From Akkermansiaceae bacterium (GTDB lineage: Bacteria > Verrucomicrobiota > Verrucomicrobiia > Verrucomicrobiales > Akkermansiaceae), in NCBI GenBank assembly GCA_905182405.1, contig CAJJBQ010000001.1, positions 1,922,001-1,986,000 of the forward strand: 64,000 bases of DNA. Reading direction: 5' to 3'. A program made the position numbers and the translations under genes. The notes beneath the pieces were generated by a model. The model was not told where the DNA came from. It made no database searches and worked only from the letters and a program-made list of their open reading frames with translations. Shown here piece after piece: positions 52,826 through 61,894 of this stretch. Within the stretch, counting starts at the first letter, position 1; every line of letters starts with the position of its first letter.

Positions 52826-53926
52826 ATGACAAATATTAGAAGTTATGCCGATCTTCCGATCGGACGGAATCACCAAGTTCCCAATGAAATATTGGATTTA
52901 GCGTTTGGAGAACTGAACATAACCCGCAAAGAAAATTGCTTAGAGGTTGTTTTGACCGCGCTTATCGATCCCTCTCAATCATCATCTGGCGAAAACTGGC
53001 AGACCGGGGTGGCATTAGATGGGTCTTCATCCATGAGGGATTCTTATGGTGCTAATTACCAGTTTACGCGTGCAATAGATTCGCAAATGGTTCAGCAGTT
53101 TCTCTCAAAAGGTTACGCTACTAAAAAGGCTGTCGATGGCCACGAAGAGTTAGAGTTTACTGAGAAGGGTTTTGAGGCAATGGAGGCAGAAGGCTTGTGG
53201 CAGAAGTCTAAGAATGAAATCGAGGCTATTGCTCGAAATGCCATACCTTACCTAGCCGAAAAACTAGATGAGGATGGGGGAACGACACTTATTTATTGGG
53301 CGTGTGGTTCAGGTGGAGAGAAAATAGAGATTGTAGGCGACTTAACTGCTACGGAGGCAGCAAGTGCTACTTATGTAGGACCAACAGAATGGGGTGGAGG
53401 CACTCGTTTGATGCCGGCGATTAATCACTTTCTTGAATTGTTCAGTGAAGCGAAAATGGGATTCTATATTTTCGTGACTGACGGTGGTATTGATGACTTT
53501 GAAGAAGTTAAGAATTTCACAGCTCAATTATCACGCGACATAGATGCCAAGTCCTGCAATCCCGTTAAACTTGTGCTGATAGGGGTTGGAGACCAAATTA
53601 ACAGGCAGCAACTAGAGGATCTTGATGATTTGCCAGATGTCATGGATCTCCCTTATGATGTCTGGGATCATAAAATTGCGGATGAGATGCGCGGGTTAAC
53701 AGACATCTTTTCTGAGCTTGTAGATGAGAACCTCATATTAGCTCCAAGTGGCCGGATAACGGACCATCAGAATTCCGTTGTTAAAGATTATTCTGACGGC
53801 GTCCCAGCTCTTATGACATTTGAATTACCATTAGATGCAACAGATTTTTCTTTGGAAATATCGGGAGGGCAATCTGTGAAACAAGATCTCTTCTTGAAGG
53901 CTGGTCCACCACCTTTGTCGAATTAA
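52826..53926 (+). CDS. von Willebrand factor A domain protein, second of a tandem pair
   Basis: 366 residues, preceded by AAGGA at a good distance from ATG 52826. The MIDAS motif is D65-G-S-S-S69 (VALDGSSSM), with GGGTRLMPAINHF and FVTDGGIDD. Between the MIDAS and the next strand it has a ~60-residue insertion (FTRAIDSQMVQQFLSKGYAT) absent from the first protein. The ending APSGRITDHQNSVVKDYSDG and FELPLDATDFSLEISGG matches the beta tail of its paralogue. 32 bases after the first vWA gene. Confidence 0.82.
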   Translation: MTNIRSYADLPIGRNHQVPNEILDLAFGELNITRKENCLEVVLTALIDPSQSSSGENWQTGVALDGSSSMRDSYGANYQFTRAIDSQMVQQFLSKGYATKKAVDGHEELEFTEKGFEAMEAEGLWQKSKNEIEAIARNAIPYLAEKLDEDGGTTLIYWACGSGGEKIEIVGDLTATEAASATYVGPTEWGGGTRLMPAINHFLELFSEAKMGFYIFVTDGGIDDFEEVKNFTAQLSRDIDAKSCNPVKLVLIGVGDQINRQQLEDLDDLPDVMDLPYDVWDHKIADEMRGLTDIFSELVDENLILAPSGRITDHQNSVVKDYSDGVPALMTFELPLDATDFSLEISGGQSVKQDLFLKAGPPPLSN

Positions 53927-53973
53927 TTTCCTTTTCTGAATTTGTAGAGCCTCAATCTTACTTCAAATCTATT

Positions 53974-54720
53974 ATGATCAAGGATGACGATAATTTTGAT
54001 CCGTTTGAATTCTTTGACGAAGAAGAGGCAGAGGCGATTGATCAAAAGGAAAAGAAGAAAGCTCAGGATGAAGCTCCAGTAGGGGGGAGCCAAGTTGGAG
54101 AAATAAAGGATCCGTCTGTTACGGTTGAAGAAGTTTCACGGGAAGATGCTAATTTTGAGAACGATGAAAAAGAGCAAGCGCTGGCTGCGAAGGAGCGTCA
54201 TGTATTAGAGCAGGAGGCAGCTGCTAAAGTGGCTGCAGAGCAAGCAGCGGCAGAGCAAGCAGCTGCAAAAAAGAGGGCTGAAGAGCAATTGGCTTCCGAA
54301 AAGGCGGCAATTGCCGAGGTAGCGGTCGAGAAGGCTGCTGCAGAGCAAGCTGTTACTGATGTCAAAGAGCAATTGGCTGCTCAGCAGAAAGCACTTGAGC
54401 AAATGGCAGCGCAGCAGGTAGCAAAGCAAAAGGCCTTGGACGAGATGGCTATTCATCAAGCTGTAAAGCAGAGAGAGCTAGATGATGCGCTGAGAAAAAA
54501 GGGATCTCCACCAACACCAGGAAATAGTGATCTGCCTCAGTCTCCGTCGAGTCGATCGACTAGCCAGGGTTCTGGGGGCCCGGCTACTCCCCCGCCTTTA
54601 CCAAGGCAAAGCAACGAGGAGCTATCTGAGGGAAATAGTGAAGCGAACGATACTAAACCAGGTCGATTCGACAACGAGCCTAGTCCCGCGAAAATCAATC
54701 GAAACCTCTTTAATAAATAA
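53974..54720 (+). CDS. Ala/Glu/Gln-rich coiled-coil protein
   Basis: 248 residues. An acidic N-terminus (DDDNFDPFEFFDEEEAEAID) is followed by a long coiled coil at ~65-175 built of AAEQAAAEQAAAKK-like heptads. A Pro/Ser/Gly-rich disordered tail follows (SPPTPGNSDLPQSPSSR, ATPPPLPRQSNEE) and a short end NRNLFNK. It might tether the vWA proteins to the NTPases by its two short terminal motifs. Eleven bases separate it from the SrfC-like gene. Low complexity, so no family can be assigned. Confidence 0.7.
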   Translation: MIKDDDNFDPFEFFDEEEAEAIDQKEKKKAQDEAPVGGSQVGEIKDPSVTVEEVSREDANFENDEKEQALAAKERHVLEQEAAAKVAAEQAAAEQAAAKKRAEEQLASEKAAIAEVAVEKAAAEQAVTDVKEQLAAQQKALEQMAAQQVAKQKALDEMAIHQAVKQRELDDALRKKGSPPTPGNSDLPQSPSSRSTSQGSGGPATPPPLPRQSNEELSEGNSEANDTKPGRFDNEPSPAKINRNLFNK

Positions 54721-54731
54721 AATTTTAAACT

Positions 54732-57260
54732 ATGTCGGACTATACGATCGATGATGTTGTTGCACTGATCCCTGAAATTACGGATTGGTACTGGAACTAT
54801 GGAAAGCAACGCAAAGACAGCTACGCCTTGGGCAGAAGTACATGGCTTGATAGCATGCTGAAAGTAGGTAAGGGAGCACTCAACGTCCAGGAGTCTAAGA
54901 CCACCTACCGCAAGCCAACCATGGCGATCTGGGGGCCATCACAAACCGGCAAGTCGACCTTGTTGGCTGATTATATCGATGGGGAGGATCCTGATAAATA
55001 TGGTAATGGCACCGCGCTACAATGGTCTGAGAGTGACCCTGTGAGGTTCGTTGGTGATATTTGCGGAGGTGAGGTCACCGTGCTCAATCCTTTCAACAAA
55101 GGGGCTGATGCCTCGGGTTGCGTGACACGCTTTAGCCTGGTGGACAAGGTTGAGCACCCGGAGTATCCGGTAAAAGTTACCTTGGCAACCGAGTCGCAAA
55201 TTGTCCATGGCTTGGCGGTTGGCTATTTGAGTGAGACCATCGCGAAGGACTCTGACGACAAGGTTGTTCAATTGTCAGCGGAGCTGATTAAAAAATGGGC
55301 ATCAGAGGTTGAGGTCAAGGGGGACGTTTCCAGGGAGGCTTATGAATACATGGTAGGCATTGCGGATGTTGTGGAGCTGCTTATTCTTTCCAATCTGCCC
55401 CGCTACGAGAACTTGGAGAAAGAATGGAAAAGTTCGCTTCGCAGGGAGTTATTGGATTGCCCCGGCCTGCTGTCAGACATCGACGGAGCTAGGACTTTTG
55501 TTTGTAAACTGCTGTGGGACTCGTGGACTAGCATATCGAAGACATACAGACAGCTCGTGGATGCGCTCAAGGAATACGATGACAAGTTCGGGGGTGACCA
55601 AATCCAAATGTCCTACCAGTTTGCAGCTCAAATTCTCAATATTAGTGCTGTCGAATTAGCAGAGACAGCGGATATTGTAAGGGAGATTATTGCCGGTGCC
55701 GGCTATGAAGTAGAAAACGGAGCGGTAATGATCGGGGAGAATCCATCCCGCAAGTTGTTTGCAAAGCTGGAGGAATTTGCGCTTTTCCAAGGGCTTGTCT
55801 GGGAGTTGGGCGTGCCGTTGAAATCCGAGGTGATGCGTAAAAACAGTGAGGGTGCGGCAGCGCTCCTGGAAAAAGCAGACCTTCTAGACTTCCCCGGAGT
55901 CGCCAATGAGCATAAGGCTGCCGATGACGCACTTCTTACGGATGAGGCTCTGCTTTCCAAGGGCAAAAAGATCCTTACCAAGGTACTCAAACGGGGCAAG
56001 ACAGCATCCATCGTGGTGACGAGCTCGAGAAATCTCAATATTGACGGATTTTCACTCCTCATGAGAATGAACAATTACCCGTCAAATCCACAGCAGCTAA
56101 TTAGCGGCATCATCAGTTGGTGGGGATCTTATGATAAAGAGTGGCCGCCACAAGGTAAGGATTTGCCCCTCAATCTGGTGCTGACCTTTACCGCGCAGTT
56201 GGTTAATCTGGTCGCTGATTCTGGTATCGGACACGGCTTGGATGAGAGTTTTAAGAAAATGCACGGGCTTTCTCATTTGTCGGATCCGAGCTTTGTTAAT
56301 ACCTTTGCTACCAACTACCCACAGTTTTCCGACGGTAATTTACAAGTGGAAGGGGAGGGTCTCGAGCGGGTCATCTCCCAAATTATGGAGGATTCTGCAT
56401 TCCAAAGACAGTTTGGGGACAATGCGGAGTCCCTGAAAGAGATGGCCGCTTCAGGGGGCAGGGAATACTTCATGCAGGCCCTATTGGCACAAGCCACGGG
56501 AAGCAAAAGGCCCGAGTTGGTCAGGGAAAAGGCAAAGCACCTTTTGGTTGATTTTCAGCGGCTGCTGGCTGAAGCTTCACCCGATCAACAAGATGCTTCC
56601 GCGAAGAAATGTCTGGATCTTGATGAAGTGAAATCGTCAATTCTTAATCGTCTCAGTCAGGGAGAAGACTCTGATGCCAGTAACGAAATTGGCATGGCAG
56701 TGCAGTCACTGGTAAACATTGATCCCATTACTCTCGACGATCTGCCCAAACGGGCATCCAAAAAGAAGCCGGCGGAGGTCAAAGGTTATCTCTCCAGGCA
56801 GTTCACGAACTGGCGTGAGAGCCAGGCTAAGAAATCTTATGGGGAAGGTCTTGGTATGGACGACGATCCAACGAAGGTAAGCAGGCTCCTCTCATACATG
56901 ATCGAGGCGGTTGATATGAGTGAATTACAGGATTGGTTTAGAAAAAATCTCGGGAACGTCAAGTCGAGTAATGACGCGATGGAATCAAGGAGATTTTTGG
57001 CGGCCAAAATGAACAACTCAGTTACTTGCTTGGATGGGAAGCGTATCTCGGAGGAGCACCGTAAGCTGAAAGAGGTTGCTTCCTTAATCCGTGAATTAGC
57101 GGAGAATGAATTTCAGAGCAGTGGGTTTGAAGAGGCACCTTATTATATCTCGGTGATCAAGCCCTTCCTTTCCAAGTTGGAATCATTGAAGTCTACGCAA
57201 GCTGGAGAACGAGGAGTGCAGGCTGGAGATGATGAGTTGATCACATTGATGAAAAGCTAA
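54732..57260 (+). CDS. SrfC-like P-loop NTPase (putative virulence factor family)
   Basis: 842 residues. The P-loop IWGPSQTGKSTLL is at ~66-78 and a second NTP-binding element LLDFPGVANEHK near 385 fits a GTPase G3 (DxxG) position. Between and after are long helical regions (QLVDALKEYDDKF, MKKMHGLSHLSDP-type), consistent with a dynamin-like or STAND-like mechanoenzyme. Family call rests on the GPSQ-x-GKS motif typical of SrfC and on its position before an SrfB homologue. Salmonella SrfC is somewhat shorter. Intact. Twelve bases before srfB. Confidence 0.68.
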   Translation: MSDYTIDDVVALIPEITDWYWNYGKQRKDSYALGRSTWLDSMLKVGKGALNVQESKTTYRKPTMAIWGPSQTGKSTLLADYIDGEDPDKYGNGTALQWSESDPVRFVGDICGGEVTVLNPFNKGADASGCVTRFSLVDKVEHPEYPVKVTLATESQIVHGLAVGYLSETIAKDSDDKVVQLSAELIKKWASEVEVKGDVSREAYEYMVGIADVVELLILSNLPRYENLEKEWKSSLRRELLDCPGLLSDIDGARTFVCKLLWDSWTSISKTYRQLVDALKEYDDKFGGDQIQMSYQFAAQILNISAVELAETADIVREIIAGAGYEVENGAVMIGENPSRKLFAKLEEFALFQGLVWELGVPLKSEVMRKNSEGAAALLEKADLLDFPGVANEHKAADDALLTDEALLSKGKKILTKVLKRGKTASIVVTSSRNLNIDGFSLLMRMNNYPSNPQQLISGIISWWGSYDKEWPPQGKDLPLNLVLTFTAQLVNLVADSGIGHGLDESFKKMHGLSHLSDPSFVNTFATNYPQFSDGNLQVEGEGLERVISQIMEDSAFQRQFGDNAESLKEMAASGGREYFMQALLAQATGSKRPELVREKAKHLLVDFQRLLAEASPDQQDASAKKCLDLDEVKSSILNRLSQGEDSDASNEIGMAVQSLVNIDPITLDDLPKRASKKKPAEVKGYLSRQFTNWRESQAKKSYGEGLGMDDDPTKVSRLLSYMIEAVDMSELQDWFRKNLGNVKSSNDAMESRRFLAAKMNNSVTCLDGKRISEEHRKLKEVASLIRELAENEFQSSGFEEAPYYISVIKPFLSKLESLKSTQAGERGVQAGDDELITLMKS

Positions 57261-57272
57261 ATAGATTTTGTT

Positions 57273-59771
57273 ATGAGCTACGAAAACGTACACCAAATTT
57301 TTGTTTTCCCAAATAGTGGGCACCACTACACATTTATTCCTTTTTCAGAGAAGCTGAATATTGAGTTACGAAAAAAACTTGAGAAGTTATGTAAACAGGA
57401 AAGAGCGCCATGGTTTGCATTGGGAAACAGTTGGATGAGGGGGCGCTATGGCTTAGATAGTGATCGAAACCCTGGCCTGTGGGTTGCGGTGGAAAGTAAT
57501 CTAGGAACAGTAAAACGCGGTTCAACATATTCACCTCAGCGACAAGTTCCTGCAGATGAAGTGCCCGAGGATAGTAATTTATGGAAACAATCTCCCTATG
57601 CTTATCCTTCCAAAGATCGGTTGCCTGCATCAAGTGATGAAACTGAAGTTATTCCAGTTACCATACCAAATCCAGATGATCGAAACCAAAGAATCGAGAT
57701 CGCTAAAATCCAAGTCATTTGGAAGGTCCCCGCTGGAAAGACGATTGATGTCGATTTAGTTATAGATTTTGGAAATACTCGGACGGTAGCCCTAGCCCTG
57801 GAGCATCGTGCTGCTCAGAATGGCAAGCTCGCTGCTATTTGTCGCCCTCTGCGTTTTATTAAACGGGGCACGGAATACACTGAATCTTCTGGTGAAAGTG
57901 ATGGTGATCCATCGGTCATTGTTGATTCTTGGTTTGTATTACATGAACCTACATTTGCAGATTGCGATCCTCCTTCGCCCAAGTTTGCTCCGGTCAAGGA
58001 GTTCGATGTAGAGGAGGTTGCACAAAAAGGCCTGCTGAGGAAAAAATCAGAGAAACAGGCAAAGGTAACTGAACGGGTTCCGCAAATGTTTCTTGAATAT
58101 TCACCTGTGGTCATGGGTGAAGATGCGCGGAACATCCTGGGGTCAATCAATCTTGAGCAGGGGGGTAGCTATTCGTTAAGTTCCCCAAAACGCTACACTT
58201 GGGACTCGTCCCTGGTCGGCAAACAAGGCGAAGGATACTGGACTATGGTGCTCAACCGTTGGAATCTCAAATCCAAGAATCTTGCGGCTCTTCCAGTTCT
58301 ACAAGGCGCGTTTTTAAGATTCCTATATGAAGACGGTCGTAATTGGGAAATAGAGAATCCCCCGAATGAAAACACAACTGGTGTTTCATCGCCTATTTCA
58401 AATCCGCAACAACCTGCGTATCCCCGTAAAGATGCGATGTGCTGGGCGGCACTCTCTATTCTAGAGACGGCTTTCAGGCAAATTACCTCTGAGGAGTGGC
58501 GCAAGGGAAATCAACCTTTTGTCCCAAGGAGAATTAGAAATATTTCGGTCACTTACCCATCAGGCTGGATTGAAGAAGAGACCACCACTTATCGGGAGAT
58601 GTGGCAGCGGGCAGTTGATATCTTCTCCCTGATCAACTTTGAAAATGTGAGTCTGGTAGACAAGGGAGGTTCACGCCCTAACCTATCCATGGATTTGGAT
58701 GAAGCTGTTGCCTCCCAGCTGCCCCTCGTCTATTCAGAGATCAAACGTCTCGGAGACATTGGTGAGAATTGGATCGGTCTTTATGGTCGCGGTGTCGACG
58801 ACCACTCCTCCAGAATACGAATCATGACGATTGATATCGGAGGCGGGACCACAGACATCTCGGTGGTACAATATTCAGATGACTTGCCGGGGGCTGGTAT
58901 CGCGTTGAAATACAAACCCATATTCAAGGATTCAAATTCTTACGCCGGTGACGGGCTGGTGAAAGTAGTCATTGAGAGGGTTTTGTTGCCAGCCCTTGCC
59001 GGTGCAAAAAGCATTGATAAAGACCATGACGATGCAGATACATTTGAAAATCTTTTCAGTTCACCCGCGCAGAAAGATTCGGACAAACAGAAATGGTCTC
59101 GGATTGTCAAACTGGTCTTTTTGCCGATTGTCAGGCAATGGTTGCGTGACTTGACAGACGGGACGTTTGGCAATCCCGAAACATCGGCCCCATGGGCGCC
59201 GGATGAGCTGGAGAGCTCAGAAGGTAAGCTGATCGACGCGAGAGCGCTCAATGAATTCAACGAATTTTGTGAAGACGCTGGCTTGAGTAGCAACTTCTTG
59301 GATCCAGTGACGCCTCTCAAATACCAGCCCCAAGAAGTTAAGGATTGCATCAAGGATGCGCTGCGGCCAGGCCTTGAGCCACTGGCAAAATACGTCACGG
59401 CCTTTGATGTCGACCTTGTATCCCTGAGTGGCAAGCCCTCGGAGCTCCCCCAGGTGAAGGAGCTCCTTGATGAAATCCTGCCCATTTTGCCGCAGCGCAT
59501 CATACCCCTGAAAGACTATGCGGCAGGTGACTGGTATCCCATGTCTAAAAATCGCAAGATATCAGATGCCAAGACGGTGACCGCTGTGGGTGCGGCTCTC
59601 CATTCGGCCATTCAAAATAGGCTAATTGACGACTGGACTATTATCCGCGACGATGAGAAGCCGAAATTGTTCGGAATTGTTGGGGTAAGATGCCGCGAGA
59701 CGCCGAGGATACTGGCTTTGGCACGGAGAAGCCCTTTCTTGATAACGAAGCCCCCTCCGCATCTGATGTGA
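57273..59771 (+). CDS. srfB: SrfB-like actin/Hsp70-fold ATPase (virulence factor SrfB family), frame lost near the 3' end
   Basis: 832 codons before the frame ends. The actin-fold signatures are complete: phosphate-1 VIDFGNTRTVALALE (~163-177) and phosphate-2 MTIDIGGGTTDISVVQY (~516-532), with ISVTYPSGW and YAGDGLVK between and after, and LVSLSGKPSELPQVKELL (adenosine-type) near 710. After residue ~805 (EKPKLFGIVG) homology stops and the frame ends in a Leu/Arg-rich tail. The real C-terminus follows in another frame (59690-60088). One missing G in the GGGG run at ~59,681-59,684 would restore ~938 residues. Probably works with the SrfC-like NTPase. Confidence 0.78.
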   Translation: MSYENVHQIFVFPNSGHHYTFIPFSEKLNIELRKKLEKLCKQERAPWFALGNSWMRGRYGLDSDRNPGLWVAVESNLGTVKRGSTYSPQRQVPADEVPEDSNLWKQSPYAYPSKDRLPASSDETEVIPVTIPNPDDRNQRIEIAKIQVIWKVPAGKTIDVDLVIDFGNTRTVALALEHRAAQNGKLAAICRPLRFIKRGTEYTESSGESDGDPSVIVDSWFVLHEPTFADCDPPSPKFAPVKEFDVEEVAQKGLLRKKSEKQAKVTERVPQMFLEYSPVVMGEDARNILGSINLEQGGSYSLSSPKRYTWDSSLVGKQGEGYWTMVLNRWNLKSKNLAALPVLQGAFLRFLYEDGRNWEIENPPNENTTGVSSPISNPQQPAYPRKDAMCWAALSILETAFRQITSEEWRKGNQPFVPRRIRNISVTYPSGWIEEETTTYREMWQRAVDIFSLINFENVSLVDKGGSRPNLSMDLDEAVASQLPLVYSEIKRLGDIGENWIGLYGRGVDDHSSRIRIMTIDIGGGTTDISVVQYSDDLPGAGIALKYKPIFKDSNSYAGDGLVKVVIERVLLPALAGAKSIDKDHDDADTFENLFSSPAQKDSDKQKWSRIVKLVFLPIVRQWLRDLTDGTFGNPETSAPWAPDELESSEGKLIDARALNEFNEFCEDAGLSSNFLDPVTPLKYQPQEVKDCIKDALRPGLEPLAKYVTAFDVDLVSLSGKPSELPQVKELLDEILPILPQRIIPLKDYAAGDWYPMSKNRKISDAKTVTAVGAALHSAIQNRLIDDWTIIRDDEKPKLFGIVGVRCRETPRILALARRSPFLITKPPPHLM

Positions 59772-60088
59772 AACTTCAGATCAATAGTTATATCGGTAGA
59801 ATGCGATACTTCTCAGAGGGGTCACGCCCGGAACAGCAGTATAAACTAGTGTTTAAGAACCCGGAGGACTGGGTGAATGTCAATATCGGTTCCATGCTCA
59901 GTGTCGAAATCAAACGGGTCTCTGATCCCGATACGGGTAATGACATCGGGCTTGACCTTGGGGAAAGTGTTGAGCTGATAGGATCCGATGTGGAGATCAG
60001 CTCTGGGGACATCGAGTTGCAGCTCTGCACGCTGGAGGGTGGTGAATTTTGGATCGATACTGGAAGGTTCGAATTGCAATGGGAATAG
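59690..60088 (+). pseudogene. srfB: displaced C-terminal part of the SrfB-like gene
   Basis: 132 codons in the +2 frame relative to srfB, starting inside it. It reads MPRDAEDTGFGTEKPFLDNE, then INSYIGRMRYFSEGSRPEQQ and NVNIGSMLSVEIKRVS. There is no ribosome-binding site for its own start. Its position and the fact that the upstream frame loses sense exactly here show that the two are one gene with a one-base shift. The sequence would extend the SrfB protein to the expected size. Confidence 0.65.
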
Positions 60089-60090
60089 CT

Positions 60091-60624
60091 ATGCTTTCAT
60101 GGAAATACAGCAAGGAAGAAGGTGCACTTGAAGTAGCTGATAAGCTCGCTCCGAGGTTCGATGAATTGCGCCAGCAGCTGAGCGATATCGCTGATGCTCT
60201 CAGGGTCGGAGGCAACTCTGAAGACCTTGGCCGGCATGAAGAGCCCGAAGAAGATTCAGCACCTGCTCTTGAGACAGGCAATGATGATCATGAGAGCAGG
60301 CTTGCGCAGTTAAAAGAAAGGCTGGCTGCTTCTGAGCGAGACAAGCAGGAGGCCGATTCCAAGATCGCAGAATTGGAGAAAGCCTGTAGCGAGCTCAAAG
60401 AGCAGGCTGAGTCATCAGGGGAGCAACCGGACCTTGAGCAAAACTACGTGGGAAAAGAGCTGTATGAGGGTAAATTGGCAGAGCTCGATACCGTGAGTAG
60501 ACGGTTGCAGGACGCTCAGGCCAATTTGGAGACTAGTTCAAAGGAGCATCAGCAGTTGCTAGAGCAGCTTGAAGGGGAGCTCCGGACGGGCAAGGAACAA
60601 ATCGAGATCCTTGCAGCACGCTAA
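60091..60624 (+). CDS. coiled-coil protein, N-terminal part of a frameshifted gene
   Basis: 177 residues from ATG 60091 (GGGAA upstream); it follows the SrfB C-terminus by two bases. MLSWKYSKEEGALEVADKLA leads to a long coiled coil (RLAQLKERLAASERDKQEAD, IAELEKACSELKEQAE, then LDTVSRRLQDAQANLETSSK). The frame stops at 60624, but other frames continue the heptads: LTQALHQDKSEAASTTEALG, then DAKAASDAESRQIAGKLEEL, then SLSQDREALRNQISQMEQQV, which joins the frame at 60825. At least three shifts. See the next entry. Confidence 0.6.
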   Translation: MLSWKYSKEEGALEVADKLAPRFDELRQQLSDIADALRVGGNSEDLGRHEEPEEDSAPALETGNDDHESRLAQLKERLAASERDKQEADSKIAELEKACSELKEQAESSGEQPDLEQNYVGKELYEGKLAELDTVSRRLQDAQANLETSSKEHQQLLEQLEGELRTGKEQIEILAAR

Positions 60625-60824
60625 CGCAGGCTTTGCATCAGGATAAGAGCGAAGCAGCTTCAACCACAGAGGCTTTGGGACAGCCAGGTCTGCCGCTCTG
60701 GGTGATGCCAAAGCTGCCTCGGACGCAGAATCCAGGCAGATCGCCGGGAAACTGGAAGAGCTAGATACAGGACAACGATTCCCTCTCGCAGGACCGCGAG
60801 GCGCTGAGAAATCAAATTTCGCAA

Positions 60825-61328
60825 ATGGAGCAGCAGGTGGAGCTCAGCCGGAAACTCGAGGCCTTGATGTGGCCTGACTTCATGGCAAAGCCCGAAATGG
60901 AAGAGTGGCAAACACGCTTGAAGGATGCGGTGCACCAAGACCAAACAGATGAAAATATTAAGGTGGTCGTTGCCAACCTGTTTAATTTCAGCGCCTTAGT
61001 CGGTCTCGGTGGTGAATGGAGTCGGCGCCTGTTTGATGTGCTGCAGGATTTCAGCAGAGCTCTTTTGACTTGGTGTGAGCGGTCCGGCTTGGACCCGGAA
61101 CAGGCTACAAGCCAAGCGAAATTGTGGGCGGAGGAGTTCACCGCAAAAGGAGAAGGAGAATTTACCATTGAGGTTCCTGGTCCCGATGAGCCCTTTGATC
61201 AGCGGGTGATGGTGAGTTACGAATCCGGAGCTTCGAGTGGAAGCATGGATGTCAAGGCGGTCAAAACCTGGTGCATCAAGGATGGCTCCGGGCGCATTTT
61301 AAAGCAGGCCGAAGTCACTACTTTCTAA
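60825..61328 (+). CDS. C-terminal part of the coiled-coil protein
   Basis: 167 codons from 60825. The first ~10 residues (MEQQVELSRKLEALMWPDFM) continue the coiled coil of the previous entry; the rest is globular with VVVANLFNFSALVGLGGEWS, FSRALLTWCERSGLDPEQAT and EFTIEVPGPDEPFDQRVMVS. The ATG is an internal Met rather than a true start. Full protein about 410 residues. The globular tail probably binds a partner of the complex. Family not recognised. Confidence 0.55.
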   Translation: MEQQVELSRKLEALMWPDFMAKPEMEEWQTRLKDAVHQDQTDENIKVVVANLFNFSALVGLGGEWSRRLFDVLQDFSRALLTWCERSGLDPEQATSQAKLWAEEFTAKGEGEFTIEVPGPDEPFDQRVMVSYESGASSGSMDVKAVKTWCIKDGSGRILKQAEVTTF

Positions 61329-61354
61329 TCGGTTGAGAATATTCACAAACAACG

Positions 61355-61894
61355 ATGACAATGAAAAATACAGGCGAACCAAGGCCCATTGAGCGCATAG
61401 AAGGAAAAGGTCTTCGGCTGGAATTAAGCGTATTTAAAAAGCTGAAGGCTTTTCAATCTGGTGGGCAGTATTGGGAGCACCAAAGCCAGAATTCAATCCG
61501 TGAATACATGGGAGATTTTTTGCCCCTGATGCAGGTTGAGGAGGATGGGGAATCAGTTCTATGCCAAATGTTTGTTGAGGGCAAAGAAGTTGCCTCGCAG
61601 AGTCGTGCAGCAAAGGGGATATCATCAGCACAACGCCAAAAATTAGAGAGTAGCATTCAAAGATTAAAGGACAGGGCAGCGGCTCCCGATGTCGATTCCA
61701 ACGTCAAAAAAATCATTGAGGCATTCAGGCTGCCTGATCCGCGTAAAGATCCGGAGTTATATAGACTGTATGGTTCCCGGTGGAATCCAAAATTGATGGT
61801 CGTTTGGGGTTGTGAGAAGGAAGAGGGTACCTCGCTGCCGCCTGAGGAAGTAAGTCAGCGGGTTGCCAAGGAGTCTGCCGGTGGAACCTTTTAA
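61355..61894 (+). CDS. hypothetical protein of the SrfBC-like locus
   Basis: 179 residues, no signal. Residues ~15-70 have RIEGKGLRLELSVFKKLKAF then QSQNSIREYMGDFLPLMQVE. The C-terminal half has an amphipathic helix (RQKLESSIQRLKDRAAAP) and PDPRKDPELYRLYGSRWNPK then MVVWGCEKEEGTSLPPEE. 26 bases after the coiled-coil gene and on the same strand. I do not recognise the family; probably specific to this locus type. Confidence 0.65.
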   Translation: MTMKNTGEPRPIERIEGKGLRLELSVFKKLKAFQSGGQYWEHQSQNSIREYMGDFLPLMQVEEDGESVLCQMFVEGKEVASQSRAAKGISSAQRQKLESSIQRLKDRAAAPDVDSNVKKIIEAFRLPDPRKDPELYRLYGSRWNPKLMVVWGCEKEEGTSLPPEEVSQRVAKESAGGTF

